This document shows positions 42,057 to 51,220 of a stretch of DNA of 64,000 bases, in pieces (the first letter of the stretch is position 1; every line of letters starts with the position of its first letter). Both the position numbers and the translations under genes were made by a program. The notes below the pieces were generated by a model. It did no database searches, was not told the origin of the DNA, and was given only the letters and a program-made list of their open reading frames with translations. Source of the stretch: Hugonella massiliensis. Lineage in GTDB: Bacteria; Actinomycetota; Coriobacteriia; Coriobacteriales; Eggerthellaceae. The stretch is from positions 195,498 through 259,497 of the forward strand of contig LN908986.1 in assembly GCA_001486445.1 (NCBI GenBank), written 5' to 3'.

Positions 42057-43697
42057 ATGACCGTCATCTACACCTGCAAGTACGCCCCCGTCGAGCTGTT
42101 CGCGGGATTCGGCGAGACCTGCGCCCCCTTCGACGACGCGCCCGAAGACTTCGCCGCCGCCGACGAGTTCGTCCACCCCAACCTGTGCGGCTTCGGCAAA
42201 GACGTCGTGCAGAAGGCCCTTTCGGGTTCGATCGACCAGCTCGTGTTGGTGAACTGCTGCGACACCAACCGCCGCGTCTACGACATCGTGAAGGCGTCGG
42301 GGAAGTGCCGCTTCGTCTACCTGCTCGACCTGCCCCACTGCACCGACGCCTGCGCCATCGACCGCTTCGCCTTCGACCTGCGCAAACTTGCGCGCGCCTA
42401 TGAGGATTTCTCGGGGAAGGCCTTCGACGCCGCCGCCTTCCGCCAAGCCTTCGTCCCCCAGCCGCCCGTCGACTACGACTACGTGGGGCTCGTGGGCGTG
42501 CGCGCCAACCATTACACCGAACAGGTGGTGCAGGCCGCTCTGTCGCTGCCCGTGCGCAACCTCACCTGCACAGGCCTGCGCAGCGTGGCGCCGATCGACG
42601 AGGAAGGCGGCGAAGACGCCCTCTTCACCGCTTACGCCGCGGCCCTGCTTGGCCAGATTCCCTGCGCTCGCATGGAACGCACGGGCGGGCGCCGGCAGAT
42701 CCTCGCCGACCCCCATCTGTCCGGCGTCGTCTACCACACGCTGCGCTTCTGCGACTACTACGCCCAGGAAGGCGCGCGCTGGCATCAAGCCGCGCAGGTT
42801 CCCCTCCTGCAGATCGAGAGCGACTACACCAAATCGGGCAGCGAGCAGCTGCGCACGCGCGTCGAAGCCTTCGCCGAAGAGCTCGAGGGCACGCAACAGA
42901 AAGGGCCCGCCATGACCATCACCGAAGACACCCTTGTTGCCGGCATCGATTCCGGCTCCACGTCCACCGACGTCGTCATCATGAACGGAAACCGCAAGAT
43001 CGTAGCGAGCGCGATCATCCCCACGCGCGGCAGCGCGAGCGCGAGCGCCGAGCGCAGTCTGCAGGAGGCCCTCGACCAAGCCGGCATCCCGCGAAAATCG
43101 ATCGCGGCCGTCGTGGCCACCGGCTACGGGCGCGACGCCATCGGCAGCACCGACAGCTCGGTGACCGAAATCACCTGCCACGCCAAGGGCGCCCACTACC
43201 TCAACCCCCAGGTGCGCACGATCGTCGACATCGGCGGCCAGGACAGCAAGGCCATCGCCATCGACGAGCACGGCAACGTGACCTCGTTCGCGATGAACGA
43301 CAAGTGCGCGGCGGGCACGGGCCGCTTCCTGGAAATGATGGCCCGCACCCTGGGCGTCGAGCTGTCCGACATGAGCGTGCTGGCCGCCAAGAGTTCGCAC
43401 GCGACTTCGATTTCGAGCACCTGCTCGGTCTTTGCCGAAAGCGAGGTCGTCTCGCTTGTGGCCAACGACACGCCCCTGCCCGACATCGTCGCCGGGCTCA
43501 ACCGGTCGGTCGCCCGCCGTACCGCCGCGCTCGCCAAGCGCGTGGGCGTACACGACGTCTGTATGATGACGGGCGGCGTAGCCAAAAACGAAGGCGTCGT
43601 GCGCGCGATCGAGGAAGCCCTGGGGCACGCGCTCGTCGTAGACGACCGCGCCCAGCTGGCCGGCGCCATCGGGGCGGCCCTCTTCGCCCTGGCCTAA
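42057..43697 (+). CDS. Fusion: dehydratase subunit plus acyl-CoA dehydratase activase
   Basis: A single 546-codon frame joining two proteins. Residues 1-280 are a short HgdB-type dehydratase subunit (NLCGFGKDVVQ, VNCCDTNRRVYDIV, IESDYTKSGSEQLRTRVEAF). Residues 286-546 are a complete BadF/BcrD activase (AGIDSGSTSTD, DIGGQDSK, NDKCAAGTGRF, STCSVFAESEV, GAIGAALFALA). The link is only a few residues, and an internal ATG at 42912 has AAAGGG 6 nt upstream, so the activase could also be made separately. Fusing the ATP-driven electron donor to its acceptor would fix the 1:1 contact. Family fusions are known with other domain orders; here the activase is at the C-terminus. I saw no frameshift that would make this artificial. 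Confidence 0.85.
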   Translation: MTVIYTCKYAPVELFAGFGETCAPFDDAPEDFAAADEFVHPNLCGFGKDVVQKALSGSIDQLVLVNCCDTNRRVYDIVKASGKCRFVYLLDLPHCTDACAIDRFAFDLRKLARAYEDFSGKAFDAAAFRQAFVPQPPVDYDYVGLVGVRANHYTEQVVQAALSLPVRNLTCTGLRSVAPIDEEGGEDALFTAYAAALLGQIPCARMERTGGRRQILADPHLSGVVYHTLRFCDYYAQEGARWHQAAQVPLLQIESDYTKSGSEQLRTRVEAFAEELEGTQQKGPAMTITEDTLVAGIDSGSTSTDVVIMNGNRKIVASAIIPTRGSASASAERSLQEALDQAGIPRKSIAAVVATGYGRDAIGSTDSSVTEITCHAKGAHYLNPQVRTIVDIGGQDSKAIAIDEHGNVTSFAMNDKCAAGTGRFLEMMARTLGVELSDMSVLAAKSSHATSISSTCSVFAESEVVSLVANDTPLPDIVAGLNRSVARRTAALAKRVGVHDVCMMTGGVAKNEGVVRAIEEALGHALVVDDRAQLAGAIGAALFALA

Positions 43698-43784
43698 CGG
43701 CCGGCCAGCCCCACCCCTCCGGGCAACGGGGCTTCCGACGTCACCCGTTTTTCAGGAGCGCCCGCGCAGGCATACGCCCGCCGG

Positions 43785-44095
43785 GCGCTCGTTTCGCAGA
43801 GCCGATGCGCGACGGGCGCTCGTTTCGCAGGGCTCTTGCAATCCTCTGCTCAATCCGCACGGTGATTGCAGCTTTTCTGCTCAACCTGCACGGTCGTTGC
43901 ACCTGACTGCTCATTTCGCACACGCCTTGCAGCCGATTGAGCGTTCGGCCCTTGGAAACGGACCGCTCTGCTCGTTTCGCACGGAAATGTCACGTCGGGA
44001 GCCGGAATCCCGCTCGTTCTGCACGCTTGTTGCACGGTTCTGCTCAAGATGCACGGCTGCAACACGCATCGGCTGCATTCCCCTTGCAAAACGAG
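43785..44095. repeat. Degenerate tandem array, about 30-bp period (1-kb gene-free region)
   Basis: The 1,016 bp between the fusion gene and nrdD encodes nothing convincing. It carries at least eight degenerate units of the form CTGCTC-N4-CGCACGG with a TTGCA tail. Clear starts are at 43785, 43816, 43846, 43877, 43907, about 43938 (weak), 43968, 44010 and 44040, mostly 30-31 bp apart. The array lies just downstream of the fusion gene stop. Units are not identical, so it is old or under sequence drift. The unit shares no convincing identity with the 26-bp repeats elsewhere. The rest of the gap leads into the nrdD promoter. Confidence 0.65.
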
Positions 44096-44474
44096 TTTTC
44101 AAAGCCCTGATTCTCGTTCGAGCTGCACGGCCCCTGCATTTTGCACAGGCAGCCCGAAATCCTCGACGGAAACGCAAGCGGCGGCTAAACGGACCTGTTG
44201 GAAATCGCCCGCGCCGCCCATCGCGCGCGTGCGCCCCTATCCCTTCCCTCTCGCGGCGGCAACCCCCACATGTAGGTGCGCACCCCTTCTGCGCGAGCAG
44301 GCGTGCACGATGCCCCTACCGCGTTTTCGACCGCCCCGCATGCGGTTATCCACACCCTCCATCCCCGGAGCGCGGGTCGCAAATCGCCCGCTCCAAGAGG
44401 TGCCGTACCGTTTTCGGTACAGCCCCATCCACCCTTTCCACCGTCGTATTGATATGGTTCTTGTTACATTTTCT

Positions 44475-44523
44475 ACCACTATATGTTGTGGTCGCATGAC
44501 TTATGGATTCTATATGTGTGGCG
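44475..44523 (+). promoter_or_regulatory. Tandem NrdR boxes upstream of nrdD
   Basis: Box 1 is ACCACTATATGTTGTGGT (44475-44492), a near-perfect dyad. Box 2 is GATTCTATATGTGTGGCG (44506-44523). The shared CTATATGT cores are exactly 31 bp apart, the three-helical-turn spacing typical of NrdR sites. They lie about 190 bp upstream of nrdD. NrdR, the dATP/ATP-sensing repressor, is encoded elsewhere. Confidence 0.8.
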
Positions 44524-44713
44524 TTTCCCCACTTTCGGGAAAAGGTGGGGGCTTCGAATGTCAAGCCTTGCGCCCCAACTTTTTTCAAGGCATAACAGTA
44601 AGCGAAGAAACGCGGCGCGCGAGTTTCCCCTCGCTGCAAGCCGCACGAACCACCCTTATTTCCCCGCCTTAGGACGCACGCCGCCCCAAGGTACACGACG
44701 CTAAGGAGAGCCG

Positions 44714-46936
44714 ATGAAAGTCATCAAGCGCAACGGGTCCGAAGTCGTCTTCGACGTCACGAAGATCGTCAACGCCATCGCTGCCGCCAACGAAGAAGTC
44801 GTGCCCGAAAACCGCTTGTCCCAGGCCAACATCCTCTCTGCGGCCAACAAGGTCACCAGCCGCTGCGAGGGCCTGGGCCACGCACCCGCGGTCGAAGAGA
44901 TCCAGGACATGGTGGAAGACGAGATCATGGCCCTGGGCTGCTACGAAGTCGCCCGCAAGTACATCATCTACCGCTACGTGCAGAACCAGCTGCGCGCCTC
45001 CAACACCACCGACGACAAGATCCTCTCCCTCATCGAATGCAACAACGAAGAGGTCAAGCAGGAAAACTCCAACAAGAACCCCACCGTCGTGTCGGTGCAG
45101 CGCGACTACATGGCCGGCGAAGTGTCCAAGGACCTGGCCGAGCGCATGCTCCTGCCCGAAGACGTGGTCGAAGCCCACGAAGAGGGCATCATCCACTTCC
45201 ATGACGCCGACTACTACGCCCAGCGCATGCACAACTGCGACCTCGTCAACCTGGAAGACATGCTGCAGAACGGCACGGTGATTTCGGGCACCCTCATCGA
45301 AAAGCCCCACAGCTTCTCGACCGCCTGCAACATCGCCACGCAGATCATCGCCCAGGTGGCCAGCTGCCAGTACGGCGGCCAGTCCATCAGCCTCGCCCAC
45401 CTGGCCCCCTTCGTCGACGTGAGCCGTCAGAAGATTCGCCGCCAGGTCATCGCCGAGATGAACTCCTTCGGCCTCGAGCCTTCGAAGGAAAAGATGGACA
45501 GGATCGTCGAAGAGCGCGTACGCGACGAGATCCGCCGCGGCGTCCAGACCATCCAATACCAGGTGGTCACCCTCATGACGACCAACGGCCAGGCCCCCTT
45601 CATCACCGTGTTCATGTACCTCAACGAGGCCAAAAACGAACAGGAGAAGCGCGACCTCGCCATCTGCATCGAAGAGATGCTGCGCCAGCGCTACCAGGGC
45701 GTGAAGAACGAAAAGGGCGTGTGGATCACTCCGGCCTTCCCCAAGCTGATCTACGTGCTCGAAAGCGACAACATCCACGAAGGCGACCCCTACTTCTACC
45801 TCACCAAGCTGGCGGCCAAGTGCACGGCCAAGCGCATGGTGCCCGACTACATCTCCGAAAAGAAGATGCGCGAGTACAAGCTCTCCAAAGGCGAAGTCGA
45901 AGGCGAAGGCGACGTCTACACCTGCATGGGCTGCCGGTCCTTCCTCACCCCCGACCGCTCGGGCAACGGCTACGACAACGTGGCCCGCGCCAAGAACTGG
46001 GAGCCCAACAAGCCCAAGTACTACGGTCGCTTCAACCAGGGCGTCGTCACGATCAATCTGGTCGACGTGGCCCTGTCGAGCGAAGGCGACGTCGATCGCT
46101 TCTGGGAAATCTTCGATGAACGCCTCGAGCTCTGCCATAAGGCCCTCATGTGCCGCCACAACCGTCTGAAGGGCACCCTGTCCGATGCGGCCCCGATCCT
46201 GTGGCAGTACGGCGCCTTGGCGCGCCTGGAAAAGGGCGAGACGATCGACAAGCTGCTCTACGGCGGCTACTCCACGATCAGCCTGGGCTACGCCGGCCTC
46301 TACGAGTGCGTGAAGTTCATGACGGGCGAATCGCACACCGACCCCGACGCCACCCCCTTCGCGCTTTCGGTCATGCAGCACATGAACGACAAATGCGCCG
46401 AATGGAAGGCCGAGCACGACATCGACTTCAGCCTCTACGGCACCCCGCTCGAATCGACCACCTACAAGTTCGCCAAGGCCCTGCAGCGCCGCTTCGGCAT
46501 CGCCCCCGGCATCACCGACCACGGCTACATCACCAACAGCTATCACGTGAACGTGCGCGAGGACATCGACGCCTTCACCAAGCTCAAGTTCGAAAGCCAG
46601 TTCCAGCGCCTGTCCCCCGGCGGGGCCATCTCCTACGTGGAAGTGCCCAACATGCAGGACAACCTGGAAGCGGTTATCGCCGTCATGCAGTACATCTACG
46701 ACAACATCATGTACGCCGAGCTCAACACCAAGAGCGACTACTGCCAGAAGTGCGGTTACGACGGCGAAATCAAGATTGTCGAAGACGACGGCAAGCTCGT
46801 GTGGGAATGCCCCAGCTGCGGCAACCGCGACCAGAGCACGCTCAACGTCGCCCGTCGCACCTGCGGCTACATCGGCACCCAGTTCTGGAACCAGGGCCGT
46901 ACCGAAGAGATCAAAGACCGCGTGCTGCACCTCTAA
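44714..46936 (+). CDS. nrdD: Anaerobic ribonucleoside-triphosphate reductase
   Basis: A 740-residue class III ribonucleotide reductase. It has an N-terminal ATP-cone (VIKRNGSEVVFDVTKIVNAI), the catalytic core (NCDLVNLEDMLQNGT, GGQSISLAHLAPF), two zinc-binding cysteine pairs near the C-terminus (YCQKCGYDG and WECPSCGN) and the glycyl-radical motif RTCGYIG with Gly718. NrdG makes the radical from SAM, and the enzyme then reduces NTPs to dNTPs with formate as reductant in the usual class III chemistry. AAGGAG lies 7 nt before the ATG. Oxygen-sensitive chemistry fits the rest of the window. Regulation is probably by NrdR through the upstream boxes. Confidence 0.97.
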   Translation: MKVIKRNGSEVVFDVTKIVNAIAAANEEVVPENRLSQANILSAANKVTSRCEGLGHAPAVEEIQDMVEDEIMALGCYEVARKYIIYRYVQNQLRASNTTDDKILSLIECNNEEVKQENSNKNPTVVSVQRDYMAGEVSKDLAERMLLPEDVVEAHEEGIIHFHDADYYAQRMHNCDLVNLEDMLQNGTVISGTLIEKPHSFSTACNIATQIIAQVASCQYGGQSISLAHLAPFVDVSRQKIRRQVIAEMNSFGLEPSKEKMDRIVEERVRDEIRRGVQTIQYQVVTLMTTNGQAPFITVFMYLNEAKNEQEKRDLAICIEEMLRQRYQGVKNEKGVWITPAFPKLIYVLESDNIHEGDPYFYLTKLAAKCTAKRMVPDYISEKKMREYKLSKGEVEGEGDVYTCMGCRSFLTPDRSGNGYDNVARAKNWEPNKPKYYGRFNQGVVTINLVDVALSSEGDVDRFWEIFDERLELCHKALMCRHNRLKGTLSDAAPILWQYGALARLEKGETIDKLLYGGYSTISLGYAGLYECVKFMTGESHTDPDATPFALSVMQHMNDKCAEWKAEHDIDFSLYGTPLESTTYKFAKALQRRFGIAPGITDHGYITNSYHVNVREDIDAFTKLKFESQFQRLSPGGAISYVEVPNMQDNLEAVIAVMQYIYDNIMYAELNTKSDYCQKCGYDGEIKIVEDDGKLVWECPSCGNRDQSTLNVARRTCGYIGTQFWNQGRTEEIKDRVLHL

Positions 46937-46954
46937 GCAGCCCCCGGTAGCCCC

Positions 46955-46999
46955 AAGGCCCGCATCCGCCGCAGCGCGTGCTGCAACGATGCGGGCCTT
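46955..46999 (+). terminator. Perfect 12-bp hairpin between nrdD and nrdG
   Basis: AAGGCCCGCATC...GATGCGGGCCTT pairs perfectly around a 21-nt loop, 19 nt after the nrdD stop and 20 nt before the nrdG start. There is no U-run, so it may slow or attenuate rather than end transcription. Alternatively it could protect nrdD mRNA. Confidence 0.5.
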
Positions 47000-47019
47000 C
47001 TGCTGCAAGGAGACACCTC

Positions 47020-47568
47020 ATGTACTACGGAAACGTCAAATACTCCGATATCGCTAACGGCGAAGGCGTGCGCACCTCCCTGTTCGTGTCGGGCTGCACC
47101 CACCACTGCAAAGAATGCTTCCAACCCGAGACGTGGAACTTCTCCTATGGGCAGGAATTCACCCAAGACGTGGCCGATGCCATCGTCGAAAGCCTGAAGG
47201 CGCCCTGGGTCGAAGGTCTCACCGTGCTCGGCGGCGAACCGATGGAACCGGTCAATCAACAGGGCTTGCTGCCCCTGCTGCGTCGCGTGCGCGCCGAAGT
47301 GCCGGGCAAGAACGTCTGGTGCTACACGGGCGACCATTTCGAAGCCCTCTGCGACCCGAAGAGCCCTCGCCACACCGACGCCACCGACGAGCTGCTCTCG
47401 CTTATCGACGTGCTTGTCGACGGCCCCTTCGAACGCGAGCTCTACGACATCACCCTGCGCTTTAGCGGGTCGTCGAACCAGCGGCTTATCGACGTGCCCG
47501 CCACCCTTTCTACAGGCGAAGTCGTCTTGTGGAAGGGCGACGAAGAGCTCGCGCGCCACAGCATGTAG
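47020..47568 (+). CDS. nrdG: Anaerobic ribonucleotide reductase activating protein (radical SAM)
   Basis: A 182-residue radical-SAM activase. The [4Fe-4S] ligand motif is GCTHHCKECFQPETW (C-x3-C-x2-C), followed by LTVLGGEPMEP, the usual SAM-binding GGEP, and LVDGPF. It abstracts a hydrogen from NrdD glycine 718 to make the glycyl radical. Start 47020 (MYYGNVKYSD) follows AAGGAG; 14 further upstream codons in frame lie in the hairpin loop and are not used. Downstream is a perfect stem at 47579-47616. Confidence 0.95.
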   Translation: MYYGNVKYSDIANGEGVRTSLFVSGCTHHCKECFQPETWNFSYGQEFTQDVADAIVESLKAPWVEGLTVLGGEPMEPVNQQGLLPLLRRVRAEVPGKNVWCYTGDHFEALCDPKSPRHTDATDELLSLIDVLVDGPFERELYDITLRFSGSSNQRLIDVPATLSTGEVVLWKGDEELARHSM

Positions 47569-47578
47569 CCTGCGAAAT

Positions 47579-47616
47579 GCGGGCGCGGCAGCAACGAGCA
47601 CCGCTGCCGCGCCCGC
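47579..47616 (+). terminator. 13-bp hairpin after nrdG
   Basis: GCGGGCGCGGCAG and CTGCCGCGCCCGC pair perfectly around a 12-nt loop 11 nt after the nrdG stop. No U-run follows. It is the likely end of the nrdDG transcript. Confidence 0.5.
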
Positions 47617-47747
47617 CTGGGCCACCTGCACACGAACCCACCGCCCCGCGCGCACTGACCAGAACGCGCGGGATACAACAGGCAATCGCTCTCGTCTCGT
47701 GATATAACTATTTACATAGATTTATCACGACGCCAAGAAAGCGATCC

Positions 47748-49116
47748 ATGCGCGAGCCGCTCTTCACACCCGACCCCTTCTACGATATTCCCGTAGCGTA
47801 CGCGGTCTTCCGCGCGATCATGGACGAAGGGCGCACGCGCTGCGTCGACACGCGCTATGTCTACGTGAACGAGGCCTACTGCGCCATGGTGGACATGACC
47901 CACGACCAACTCGTGGGTCGATCCTTCCTGGAATCGTACGCCGAAGCAGACCCGCGCTGGCTCAACTATTGCTTTCGCGCCGTCACGAGCCGCGAAACCG
48001 TGCACGACGTCATCCTCGCGCCCGAAATCGACCACTGGCTCGATTTCACGGTGAGCCCCCCTGTCTCAGCCCGACCTGGTGGCCTACATCTTCACCAACG
48101 TCGACCACCAGCAGGAACTCAAAATCTCGATCAACCGCATCCGCGTCACCAACGACATCATCCTGCAGATTTCGCGTCTCCTGAGCAACGACGAGGACTA
48201 CGAAACCTGTATGAACCACGCCCTCGCCCAACTGAGCACCTACATCGAGCCCGACCGGCTCTACGTCCTCGAAACTGACGGCATCACCGTGTCCAACACC
48301 TTCGAATGGTGCGCCGAGGGCATAGAACCGGAGCTCGACACCCTGCAGAACCTCAGCTATGACGACTATATCGGCAGCTGGGAGGAATTCCTGAAGTACG
48401 ACAGCAGCGTGCTCATCCCCGATATCGAGATGCTGAAAGCACACGACCCCATCGACTACGCCAACCTCAAGCGTCAGGGCATCAAGCGACTGCTCTGCGC
48501 TCCTTTCTACAGCAAAGGCAAGCTCGTCGGGTACCTGGGCGCCGACAACTATGAGATATCCGACCTGATCAACACGAAGGCCATCCTGGAAGCGGTGTCG
48601 TATTTCATCGGTTCGAAAATCGCCAACCACAAGCTGGTGAGCCAACTCGCATACCTCAGCAAGCATGACAGCCTCACCGAGGTGGGCAACCGTGCCGCCT
48701 TGGCCGAGCGCATCGATGCGCTCTCCCGCAGCTCGGGAAGCGTGGGCGTGGTCTTTGCCGACGTGAACGGGTTGAAAGAGACGAACGACGCGCATGGCCA
48801 TCGGGCCGGCGATAAAACGCTTCAGCAGGCAGCGCGCGTGCTTTCCGGCATTTGGGGCGCGGCAAACGTGTACCGAGACGGCGGCGACGAGTTCGTCGCC
48901 CTCCTCCCGCTCATCTCGCGCAGCGATTTCGAACGCAGCTGTAAAAAGCTCACCAAGATAATAGGCGAAGAAAAACGGCACCGCCTCGCTATCGGCGCCG
49001 TGTGGATCGACGACGCGTCCCGCCTCGACCAAGCCATCACCCAAGCAGATCAGCTCATGTACCGGGACAAAGCCGAATACTACAACCGCGCCAACATCGG
49101 CCGCACCGTGCGCTAG
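47748..49116 (+). CDS. PAS-GAF-GGDEF diguanylate cyclase, frameshifted in a C6 tract
   Basis: Two adjoining frames read as one protein if a C is removed from the six-C run at 48056-48061. The first (from 47748) is a PAS domain (VYVNEAYCAMVDMTHDQLVGRSF), and the joined sequence continues SPLSQPDLVAYIFT into the second. That frame has a GAF-like segment (TYIEPDRLYVLETDG, FYSKGKLVGYLGADNYE) and a GGDEF domain with FADVNGLKETND and the active GGDEF signature in YRDGGDEFV. With the C removed the protein is about 455 residues and should make c-di-GMP. The homopolymer suggests a sequencing error or a contingency tract. No I-site RxxD was seen. Confidence 0.78.
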
Positions 49117-49118
49117 CG

Positions 49119-49153
49119 TGCGTGCGAGGGGCGATGCTCGTCCCTCGCACGCA
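49119..49153 (+). terminator. 12-bp hairpin after the GGDEF gene
   Basis: TGCGTGCGAGGG and CCCTCGCACGCA pair perfectly around 11 nt directly after the gene stop. It is followed by ACATCCTTGT rather than a U-run, so its strength is uncertain. Confidence 0.5.
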
Positions 49154-49240
49154 CATCCTTGTCATACAGCTCCATTGACCGGTGGCAAGCAGGGGTTATC
49201 TGCTCATTTTACAGACCAGATTCCCACCGCCTCCCGCGCA

Positions 49241-49895
49241 TCACGTCCGCATCTTCAGGAAAGCCGTAAGCGCCCCGTACAGGATACCCGCGACCGGCCA
49301 GATGACCCAGGTAATCGCCCAGCCCATGGAAAGGAAGCTCACGAGCAGATACGCTGCCGTCATGACCGCCCAGTAGATGGTGCCGATACGGTTGTTCACC
49401 GCTTTCGCCGCACGGTCGTAATCGCCTTCCTCGAGAAGGACCTTATATCCGCTCTCGATGCAGCAGGCACGCACTATCAGATAGACGCCAACCGCGACGA
49501 AGCAAAGGAGAGCACACACCCCCACGCATTCGTAGAAGTCCCTAAGCGATGCATCGGACGCATCGCCTGCGAGCGTTGCGTTCGTTATGCGCGAGAAAGG
49601 CGCCCGCCTCTTCCATGGAAACAGGCGTAAGCGATGCTCCGTCAAGCATCGCCCGATCCGGTGCGTCACCGCCGACGGCCGCCCCTTCGGCATCGTCCAT
49701 GCCATCCTTCAGCAGGTAGTCGGTGGACACGCCGAAGAGTTCGGACAGAGCCACGATCTTCTTCATGTCGGGCGTCGACTGAGCGCTCTCCCATTTCGAA
49801 ATGGACTGACGGCTCACCCCGAGCTTGCCGGCGAGCTGTTCTTGGGATCATCCGTTTTTCTTCCTAAGGTCGATGATCTTTTCCGCCAGAATCAT
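49241..49895 (-). pseudogene. Decayed XRE-family regulator with C-terminal membrane helices
   Basis: Reading from an ATG at 49895 (AAGGAG 6 nt upstream), the protein begins MILAEKIIDLRKKNG, then TGA at 49850-49848, then [21 protein letters not shown], the exact helix-turn-helix core where homologues have Trp (GWSQEQLA). After [16 protein letters not shown] a frameshift in about 49560-49600 is needed to reach the membrane part (VGVCALLCFVAVGVYLIV and YWAVMTAAYLLVSF, AITWVIWPVAGILY), which ends at 49241. Two independent lesions make real decay more likely than one error. The layout matches XRE regulators with a C-terminal membrane domain. SECIS for the TGA was not found. Confidence 0.75.
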
Positions 49896-50108
49896 GGGAT
49901 GCTCCTTCCCCCTAAGGACATCCTCAGCATGACCGATACGCCCGGTTGCGTCTACCAAGCGCGCTTTACATTCCGCCAACCGCCGGTTGCCAACGGACAC
50001 ATCAAAGTCAATCGCGCCGTCGTTAGAGCAGACGCCGTCTGCAATGCGGGGCACATCGGGGCCGCCCCCTTGCCGCGCCCCATCGTGGCGCAATCCCTCC
50101 CCGCATAC

Positions 50109-50142
50109 AAAAAAGGACCGCGCGGGCAACCCCGTGCGGTCC
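50109..50142 (-). terminator. Intrinsic terminator after rplL
   Basis: On the minus strand GGACCGCACGGG...CCGCGCGGTCC forms a strong stem followed by six U, 40 nt after the rplL stop. It ends the rplJL transcript. The 49896-50108 region between it and the XRE pseudogene has no other recognised element. Confidence 0.88.
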
Positions 50143-50182
50143 TTTGCGCATGCGCAAAACGCGATGATGCAACCGAAGCGAT

Positions 50183-50557
50183 TTACTTCAGGGTTACCGC
50201 AGCACCGGCTTCCTCGAGCTTGGCCTTGATTTCCTCGGCCTCTTCCTTCTTCACGCCTTCCTTGAGCGTGTTCGGAGCAGCCTCGACGGCAGCCTTGGCT
50301 TCCTTCAGGCCCAGGCCGGTGATCTCGCGAACGACCTTGATGACGGCGATCTTGTTGTCGCCGAAGCCCTCGAGCACGACGTCGAAGTCGGTCTTCTCAG
50401 CGGCAGCTTCGCCACCGGCAGCCGGAGCGGCAGCCACGGCAACGGGAGCAGCGGCGGACACGCCGAAGGTCTCCTCGATGTCCTTGACGAGTTCGGAAGC
50501 CTCGAGCAGAGACATCTCCTTCAGAGCCTCAATGATTTCTTCTTTGGTCACAGCCAT
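50183..50557 (-). CDS. rplL: 50S ribosomal protein L7/L12
   Basis: A 124-residue L7/L12. It has the N-terminal dimerisation helix ([25 protein letters not shown]), an alanine-rich hinge ([17 protein letters not shown]) and the C-terminal factor-binding domain ([39 protein letters not shown]). It forms the ribosomal stalk with L10 and recruits translation factors. AAAGGA lies before the ATG. It is second in the operon, 84 nt after rplJ. Confidence 0.98.
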   Translation of the reverse strand: MAVTKEEIIEALKEMSLLEASELVKDIEETFGVSAAAPVAVAAAPAAGGEAAAEKTDFDVVLEGFGDNKIAVIKVVREITGLGLKEAKAAVEAAPNTLKEGVKKEEAEEIKAKLEEAGAAVTLK

Positions 50558-50641
50558 GTTAGTTTCCTTTCAAGGGAGCCGCGCTTCTTCGCACGACTCG
50601 AAATGTCAAATGTGCGCGACGCACTGCGCCGCAATGCTGCG

Positions 50642-51163
50642 CTAGGCAGCGGGCTTCTGCTCGGCAACCTGGCTGATTGCCTGCGCCAGACCCTGCGGCA
50701 CGCCGTTGATCGTAACGGCCAGACCGCGCGCAACACCTGCGATAGCAGATGCGATGGAAGCGTAGAGTTCTTCGCGGGAAGGCAGAGAAGCGATAGCCTC
50801 GACCTGCGCTGCGTCGTACTCGACACCGTCCATGATGCCGCCGCGGATCTCGAGGTTCTCGTTATCCTTGGCGAAGGTCTTCAGGGCCTTCGCAGCGGCA
50901 GCAGGATCGCCATCGGCGAACACGAAGGCGTTCGGGCCGTCGAGGATGTCTTCCATCGTCGGCTGGCCGGCTTCGCCGAGAGCCAGCTTCACCAGGGTGT
51001 TCTTGTACACCACCATGTGAGCGCCGGCCTCGCGCACGTCGCGACGGAGCTGCTGGACTTCCTTCACGGTCAGGCCGCGGTAGTCGACAACCCACACCGC
51101 GGAGACACCGTCGAGCTCCCCTTTGATCTTTTCCAGGGTTTCCTTGTTCTGAGCGTTGGGCAT
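50642..51163 (-). CDS. rplJ: 50S ribosomal protein L10
   Basis: A 173-residue L10. Its N-terminal rRNA-binding region has the VVDYRGLTVKEVQQLRRDVREAG motif and KNTLVKLAL, and the C-terminal helix (YASIASAIAGVARGLAVTIN and following) docks L7/L12 dimers. The start at 51163 has GGAGGT 7 nt upstream; eight additional upstream codons in frame are leader. The gene follows an L10 leader and attenuator and so is probably autoregulated by the L10-L12 complex. Upstream rplK/rplA are not in this window. Confidence 0.97.
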   Translation of the reverse strand: MPNAQNKETLEKIKGELDGVSAVWVVDYRGLTVKEVQQLRRDVREAGAHMVVYKNTLVKLALGEAGQPTMEDILDGPNAFVFADGDPAAAAKALKTFAKDNENLEIRGGIMDGVEYDAAQVEAIASLPSREELYASIASAIAGVARGLAVTINGVPQGLAQAISQVAEQKPAA

Positions 51164-51220
51164 GTAGTACACCTCCTTCTTTTCCAAAACGGGTTCCGCC
51201 CCAAGGGAGGATCGCGTCTT

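Noticed and set aside
44669-47008. A 779-codon minus-strand frame opposite nrdD
   Set aside because: Antisense shadow of nrdD, whose plus-strand product has all catalytic motifs.
49848-49850. A second selenocysteine UGA in the XRE gene
   Set aside because: No SECIS hairpin follows and homologues carry Trp at this position.
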